A DNA stretch of 64,000 nucleotides from NCBI GenBank assembly GCA_016715645.1, contig JADJZR010000003.1, forward strand, positions 248,001-312,000, given 5' to 3'. The notes under the pieces were generated by a model that was not told the origin of the DNA, did not search any database, and saw only the letters and a program-made list of their open reading frames with translations. Position numbers and translations under genes: made by a program. This DNA comes from Elusimicrobiota bacterium. GTDB taxonomy: Bacteria > Elusimicrobiota > Elusimicrobia > FEN-1173. Of the stretch, positions 59,171 through 64,000 are shown in pieces (position 1 is the first letter of the stretch; each line of letters begins with the position of its first letter).

Positions 59171-61756
59171 CTATTTTTTGGGGCTGGCTTTTTTGAAAAA
59201 CAGGTGGTCCCCGGCCAGGGCGTCCAGCTCCACATGGTCCCCTTCGTGAAAATCGCCGGCCAAAAGCTTTGTGGCCAGTGGATCCACGATTTCTTTTTGA
59301 ATGGCTCGTTTCAAAGGCCGGGCCCCGTAGTCCGGGTCAAACCCCTGTTTGGCCAAAGCGGCTTTGGCCTCGGCGGTCAGCCGCAACGTCAGTTTTCGTT
59401 CGGCCAGCCGCTTTTGAACCAACGCCAACTGAATGTCCACCACTTTTTCAATGTCTTTTTCCGTTAAGCGATGAAAAATAAGGATTTCGTCGACCCGGTT
59501 CAAAAATTCCGGCCGGAAATGGCCGCGCAACGCCTGCAAAACCTGGGCCCGGGCTTCCTGGTCGGTTTTGGCTTCCGTTAAAAACGCGCTCCCGATGTTG
59601 GACGTCATGATGATCACGGTGTTTTTAAAATCCACCGTTCGGCCTTGTCCATCGGTCAACCGACCGTCTTCCAGCACTTGCAAAAGAATATTAAAAACGT
59701 CCCCGTGGGCCTTCTCAATTTCGTCCAGCAAGAGCACGGCGTACGGCCGGCGTCGCACCGCTTCCGTCAGTTGTCCGCCCTCTTCATACCCCACATACCC
59801 CGGCGGTGCGCCGATCAATCGGGACACCGCGTGTTTTTCCATGTATTCCGACATATCCAACCGCACCACGGCCCGCTCGTCATCGAATAAGAACTCGGCC
59901 AAGGCCCGGGCCAGTTCTGTTTTTCCCACTCCCGTGGGGCCAAGGAAAATAAAGGAACCCATGGGTCGATGGGGATCGGCAAGACCCGACCGGCTCCGTC
60001 GAATAGCATCCGCCACCGCCCGCACCGCTTCTTCTTGGCCCACCACCCGGGCGTGCAGTTTGTCTTCCATTTTCAGTAGCTTCGCCACTTCCCCCTCCAG
60101 CATCCGAGACACGGGAATGCCGGTCCATTTTGACACCACCTGAGCGATGTCTTCCTCGTCCACGGCCTCTTTCAACATGGCGGACCCCTTCTGCAGGGCC
60201 GCCAAGCGGCCTTGGGCGTCCTTCATCTCTTTTTCCAGTGCCGGCACCCGGCCATACCGCAGTTCCGCGGCTTTCCCCAAATCGCCGCCCCGCTCGGCCT
60301 TCTGCTCTTCCCGTCGCACTTCCTCCAACTTTTCTTTGGCGTCGCGGATTCGGGCCAAACCGGCTTTTTCCGCCTGCCATTGGCCTTTTAACAGGTCGGC
60401 CTTTTGGGCCAGGGCCGACAACTCGTTTTCCAATTTGGCCAGCCGTTCGCGGCTGGGGGAATCTTCCTCTTTTTGAAGGGCCCGCCGTTCGATCTCCAAC
60501 TGGCGGCGGCGCCGTTCCACCTCGTCCAACTCCACGGGCATGGAATCCATTTCCATGCGAAGCCGGCTGGAGGCTTCGTCCATAAGATCAATGGCTTTGT
60601 CGGGAAGAAACCGGTCGGCAATATATCGATCCGACAACGTGGCGGCCGCCACCAACGCGCTGTCGGTGATTCGCACGCCGTGATGGAGTTCGTAGCGCTC
60701 TTTCAGACCGCGCAAAATGGCGATGGTTTGCTCCACCGTCGGAGCCCCCACCACAATGGGCTGAAAACGCCGTTCCAGAGCCGGATCTTTTTCGACGTGT
60801 TTGCGGTATTCGTCCAACGTGGTGGCACCCACACAGCGCAACTCGCCGCGCGCCAACATGGGTTTCAACAAATTGGCCGCGTCCACGGCGCCTTCCGCCG
60901 CGCCGGCCCCCACCAACGTGTGCAGTTCGTCAATAAACAAAATAATTTTTCCCTGGGCATCCACGATTTCTTTTAACACCGCTTTCAAGCGGTCCTCAAA
61001 TTCGCCCCGGTATTTGGCTCCGGCGATGAGCGCCCCCAAGTCCAACGACAACACGCGCTTTTCTTTCAACCCTTCCGGCACGTCTCCCGACACCACCCGC
61101 TGGGCAAGACCTTCGGCGATGGCGGTTTTTCCCACGCCGGGTTCGCCGATCAAAACCGGGTTGTTTTTTGTCCGTCGGGAAAGCACTTGAATCACCCGTC
61201 GGATTTCCTCATCGCGGCCAATGACGGGATCCAGTTTGCCCGCCCGGGCCGCTTCGGTCAGGTCCCGGGCGTATTTTTCCAGGGCTTGGTATTTGGCTTC
61301 GGGGTTTTCGTCGGTCACGCGGTGGGACCCGCGCACCTCTGTGAGCGCTTGAAGCACTCGGTCCCGGGTGAGCCCCTGGGATTTCAAAACCTCCGACCCC
61401 GCGTCCCCGGAAAGGCCCAACAAACCCAACAGAAAATGCTCGGTGGAAATCAGCTCGTCGCGCAAGGATTTGGCTTCGTCTTCGGATTGGATCAGAAGGT
61501 CCCGAAACGACGGCGCCGCCGTCAATTGAACGGAACCGCGCACTTCGGGAATTTTATCGAGAGCGGCGCGCACCGCGGATTGAAGAGCCGATATCGACGT
61601 TCCGGCTTTTTCGAGAACGGCAGGGACAACGTTGTCGGGCACTTCCAGCATTGCCAAAAGCACATGGATGGATTCCAGCCGTGCGTGGCCGCGTTTTTCC
61701 GCGGCGGCGTGGGCCGCTTGGATAGTTTCTTGGGCTTTGAGGGTTTGTTTCAACAT
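59171..61756 (-). CDS. clpB: ClpB protein disaggregase
   Basis: An 861-residue AAA+ chaperone. The N domain covers about 1-145 (two Clp repeats), nucleotide domain 1 has Walker A GEPGVGKTA near 205, then the M-domain coiled coil (about 400-520, ELDEVERRRRQLEIERR), then domain 2 with GPTGVGKTE and Walker B VLLLDEIEKAH. The M domain distinguishes ClpB from ClpA/ClpC, and no ClpP-binding loop was seen. It rescues aggregated proteins with DnaK. It precedes the M1 peptidase gene and follows pth by 5 bp. Confidence 0.96.
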   Translation of the reverse strand: MLKQTLKAQETIQAAHAAAEKRGHARLESIHVLLAMLEVPDNVVPAVLEKAGTSISALQSAVRAALDKIPEVRGSVQLTAAPSFRDLLIQSEDEAKSLRDELISTEHFLLGLLGLSGDAGSEVLKSQGLTRDRVLQALTEVRGSHRVTDENPEAKYQALEKYARDLTEAARAGKLDPVIGRDEEIRRVIQVLSRRTKNNPVLIGEPGVGKTAIAEGLAQRVVSGDVPEGLKEKRVLSLDLGALIAGAKYRGEFEDRLKAVLKEIVDAQGKIILFIDELHTLVGAGAAEGAVDAANLLKPMLARGELRCVGATTLDEYRKHVEKDPALERRFQPIVVGAPTVEQTIAILRGLKERYELHHGVRITDSALVAAATLSDRYIADRFLPDKAIDLMDEASSRLRMEMDSMPVELDEVERRRRQLEIERRALQKEEDSPSRERLAKLENELSALAQKADLLKGQWQAEKAGLARIRDAKEKLEEVRREEQKAERGGDLGKAAELRYGRVPALEKEMKDAQGRLAALQKGSAMLKEAVDEEDIAQVVSKWTGIPVSRMLEGEVAKLLKMEDKLHARVVGQEEAVRAVADAIRRSRSGLADPHRPMGSFIFLGPTGVGKTELARALAEFLFDDERAVVRLDMSEYMEKHAVSRLIGAPPGYVGYEEGGQLTEAVRRRPYAVLLLDEIEKAHGDVFNILLQVLEDGRLTDGQGRTVDFKNTVIIMTSNIGSAFLTEAKTDQEARAQVLQALRGHFRPEFLNRVDEILIFHRLTEKDIEKVVDIQLALVQKRLAERKLTLRLTAEAKAALAKQGFDPDYGARPLKRAIQKEIVDPLATKLLAGDFHEGDHVELDALAGDHLFFKKASPKK

Positions 61757-61761
61757 AAATG

Positions 61762-62316
61762 TTAGGCGGGAAGACCGTTGAAATGGTTCATGGCCGCATC
61801 CAATCCTTCCGTGAGAACGGCGTGAACCGCCTGGGCCCCGGTTTCCGCCAGCTCCGCCAGCGCCTGGGCGTCCACTTTCTTTAAAACGAAATCTTTGGGA
61901 TCCATCCCCGGCGGGACCGGCCCCACCCCGATCCGCAATCGGGCCACGTCTTCCGTGTTAAATGAATGAAGAACCGAATCCAACCCGTTGTGGCCGCCGG
62001 CGCTGCCTTTTCGCCGGATGCGCACTTTACCCCAGGGCAACGAAAAGTCATCGCAGACCACCACCAATTCACCGACCGGCACGTGCCACCACTGGGCCGC
62101 CCAAAAAACAACGTCGCCGGAAATGTTCATCAACGATTTGGGTTTGATGAACCGGGTCGTCCCTTTGGACGCCGCGTGGACCTTGTTCTTCTCGTCTTTC
62201 CAGGTCATTTTCAACCGCCGCGCCACAACATCGAGCACCTGAAACCCGATGTTGTGGGGGGTGTGATCGTATTTTTTTTCGTCGTTTCCCAGCCCCACCA
62301 CCAAGGAGGGAATCAT
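61762..62316 (-). CDS. pth: Peptidyl-tRNA hydrolase
   Basis: A 184-residue enzyme that recycles stalled peptidyl-tRNA. LVVGLGNDEKKYDHTPHNIGF carries the catalytic His and Asn; the conserved VVCDDFSLPWGKVRIRRKGSAGGHNGL, with its Asp and His, is present too, as is LRIGVGPVPPGMDPKDFVL. It lies between rplY and clpB. The rplY-pth pair is common in many bacteria. Confidence 0.95.
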   Translation of the reverse strand: MIPSLVVGLGNDEKKYDHTPHNIGFQVLDVVARRLKMTWKDEKNKVHAASKGTTRFIKPKSLMNISGDVVFWAAQWWHVPVGELVVVCDDFSLPWGKVRIRRKGSAGGHNGLDSVLHSFNTEDVARLRIGVGPVPPGMDPKDFVLKKVDAQALAELAETGAQAVHAVLTEGLDAAMNHFNGLPA

Positions 62317-62337
62317 GAACGGGCCCGGTAAAAGACC

Positions 62338-63078
62338 CTACTTTTTGGCGGCGGGCGCGGCCTTCGCGTCCTTGCCGGCCGCGGGGGCGGCTTTGCCGCC
62401 GGCCGGCGCTTTGGCTCCGGCGGCCGCTTCTTCGCCTTCTTCGGGTTTCTTGCCTTTGGCGATCACTTCGGGTTCCGTGGCGCCGGGCGCCGCGGCGGCC
62501 GCCGTGGCGGTCGTCGTTTCTTCCTCCGCCGGGGCCACGATGTTGACCACCAGGCTGTCCTTGTCGTTTAGACCTTCGACACCGGACGGAAGAACCAGGT
62601 CTTTCACCTTAATCCCCTGATTGATCTGAAGAGCGGTCACGTTCACGGCAATGCTGTCGGGGATGTCTGTGGGCAAACAGCGAACCCGCAGGTTGCGCAA
62701 AATGTGCTCCATAATACCGCCGCCCACTTTGACTCCGGGCGCGTCGCCGGACAAGACCAAAGGCACGTTGACTTCGATTTTTTCCGTCATGGAAATGCGC
62801 TGGAAGTCCACATGGATCACGTCGTGGCTCAACACGTCTCGCTGAACGTCCTTGACCAGCACCACTTCGGCGCCGCCGTCCAGTTTGAGGTTCATGAGCA
62901 CGTTGGTCCCGTGTCCTTTCAACAAACGGACAAAGTTTTTAAGGTCCAAGGCCAACCGTTGAGGATCTTTTTGGCCGCCGTAAACAACGGCCGGGATTTG
63001 TCCGGCGAGGCGCAACTGGCGAAGAGCGCCTTTGGTGTTTTCGCCGCGTTTCGCGGCGGTTAATTCAATGGTCTGCAT
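62338..63078 (-). CDS. rplY: Ribosomal protein bL25 (CTC form)
   Basis: A 246-residue TL5/CTC-type L25, with an N-terminal 5S-rRNA-binding domain (IELTAAKRGENTKGALRQLRLAGQIPAVVYGG) and a C-terminal beta domain. The last 60 residues are a low-complexity Ala/Lys/Pro/Glu-rich tail (KKPEEGEEAAAGAKAPAGGK) that is longer than usual. It binds 5S rRNA in the large subunit. The order prs-rplY-pth here is a common bacterial arrangement. Confidence 0.94.
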   Translation of the reverse strand: MQTIELTAAKRGENTKGALRQLRLAGQIPAVVYGGQKDPQRLALDLKNFVRLLKGHGTNVLMNLKLDGGAEVVLVKDVQRDVLSHDVIHVDFQRISMTEKIEVNVPLVLSGDAPGVKVGGGIMEHILRNLRVRCLPTDIPDSIAVNVTALQINQGIKVKDLVLPSGVEGLNDKDSLVVNIVAPAEEETTTATAAAAAPGATEPEVIAKGKKPEEGEEAAAGAKAPAGGKAAPAAGKDAKAAPAAKK

Positions 63079-63099
63079 GGGGTATACCTCTCTATTTTT

Positions 63100-64000
63100 C
63101 TAAAAAGCGAACATCTCGCTGATGGACCGCTCCACATGGATCCGCTGGATCGCTTCAGCCAACAACGGAGCCACCGACAACACTCGGATTTTGCGGGCGT
63201 CTTTGTGGTTTAAGGGAATGCTGTTGGTGATAACCAACTCTTCCACCGGCGACGCGTTGAGCCGTTCGATGGCCGGCCCCGCCAGAACGCCGTGGGCCGC
63301 CGCGGCCAACACCCGCGTGGCCCCCCCGTCGGACAACGCCTGGGCCGCTTTCACCAGCGTGCCGCCGGTGTCCACCAAATCGTCGATGATCAACGCCACT
63401 TTGCCCTTCACATCTCCGACCACGTGCATCACGTTGGCTTCCCGGGGAGAAATACGGCGCTTGTCGATGATCGCCAGCCCCGACTCCAACCGTTTGGCGA
63501 AGGCCCGCGCCCGTTCCACGCCCCCCGCGTCGGGCGAGACCACCACCAATTGTTCGGCTGGAATTTTCTTTTTTTGAAAATAACCCACCAACACCGGGTT
63601 GGCGTACAGGTGGTCCACGGGGATGTCAAAAAACCCCTGAATCTGGCCCGCGTGCAAATCCATGGTTAGAACACGGTCAATGCCCGCCGCGCGAATGATG
63701 TTCGACACCAACTTGGCCGAAATGGGAACCCGAGGTTCGGCCTTGCGGTCCTGTCGCCCGTACCCGAAATACGGCATCACCGCGGTAATCCGCCACGCCG
63801 AGGCCCGCCGCAACGCGTCCACCATCAGCAACAATTCCATCAAATTGTCGTTGGCCGGATAACTGGTGGGCTGAATAATAAAACAGTCCGCGCCCCGAAC
63901 GTTCTCAGTGATTTTCACTTCCACTTCTCCGTCCGGAAACCGCCCCACGTTGGCCTGGCCCACTTGGGTTTTCAAAACACCGGCGATTTCTTTTGCCAAC
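63100..64000 (-). CDS. prs: Ribose-phosphate pyrophosphokinase, N-terminus cut by window edge
   Basis: The frame is open to the right edge; about 15 N-terminal residues are missing, since full-length enzymes start before the ALAKEIA-like segment seen here as LAKEIAG. The PRPP-synthase signature DLHAGQIQGFFDIPVDHL, the flexible loop FGYGRQDRK, and the PRPP loop IIDDLVDTGGT are all intact. It makes PRPP from ribose-5-phosphate and ATP for nucleotide, His and Trp synthesis. Confidence 0.95.
   Translation of the reverse strand, partial: LAKEIAGVLKTQVGQANVGRFPDGEVEVKITENVRGADCFIIQPTSYPANDNLMELLLMVDALRRASAWRITAVMPYFGYGRQDRKAEPRVPISAKLVSNIIRAAGIDRVLTMDLHAGQIQGFFDIPVDHLYANPVLVGYFQKKKIPAEQLVVVSPDAGGVERARAFAKRLESGLAIIDKRRISPREANVMHVVGDVKGKVALIIDDLVDTGGTLVKAAQALSDGGATRVLAAAAHGVLAGPAIERLNASPVEELVITNSIPLNHKDARKIRVLSVAPLLAEAIQRIHVERSISEMFAF

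Overview
The window reads as a chromosomal segment of an uncultivated Gram-negative bacterium of medium G+C. Wzm/Wzt export, a GT9 heptosyltransferase-type enzyme and undecaprenyl-linked initiating transferases indicate an outer membrane with surface polysaccharide. The taxon cannot be fixed from sequence alone; Elusimicrobiota or a neighbouring phylum is only a guess. No rRNA, tRNA or CRISPR array was seen.

From 1 to about 43.35 kb everything lies on the minus strand and forms one very long surface-polysaccharide locus, with most junctions overlapping by 1-35 nt. In transcription order (right to left) it holds: WecG-type GT26 and a GT4; a fused mannose-6-phosphate isomerase/phosphomannomutase; a GT-C membrane transferase and a GtrB-like GT2; then, after an 845-bp gap with a likely promoter and a G13 tract, a WbpL/WecA-like initiating transferase and a FlaA1/CapD-type nucleotide-sugar dehydratase. 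Next come a six-gene cassette (two nucleotidyltransferases, HAD, GDPD-like, cupin, WavE-like), the ABC exporter Wzm/Wzt, a methyltransferase-glycosyltransferase fusion, and a 1754-residue protein that combines methyltransferase, kinase-like domain, long repeat-built coiled coil and two glycosyltransferases. The left part has a second GT-C protein, an aminotransferase/ATP-grasp/PIG-L deacetylase tailoring set, GDP-mannose dehydratase, NeuB- and NeuA-type nonulosonate genes with an aldehyde dehydrogenase and a disrupted SDR, and a frameshifted MurJ/Wzx-like flippase.

From 43.4 kb rightwards the window is mostly housekeeping, also minus strand: smc, a DUF2914-like lipoprotein-sized protein, one plus-strand GT9 gene, xseB/xseA, an uncharacterised gene, an M1 aminopeptidase with HEAT-like repeats, clpB, pth, rplY (ctc) and prs, which runs off the right edge.

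Between 48.77 and 53.75 kb an accessory island interrupts this. It is a secreted 1021-residue protein with a polymorphic-toxin-like C-terminal tip, followed by an Imm74-like immunity gene and a chain of tiny overlapping genes. One of these is a detached relative of the same toxin tip, and another looks like a different detached tip with a coupled small partner. Two TTACCG-nn-CGGTAA palindromes flank its probable promoter. This island and the giant ruler-like protein beside Wzm/Wzt are the two most interesting systems here. Several frameshifts at short homopolymers, and one corrupted G/C homopolymer stretch (56.34-56.46 kb), mean some broken genes may be assembly errors.
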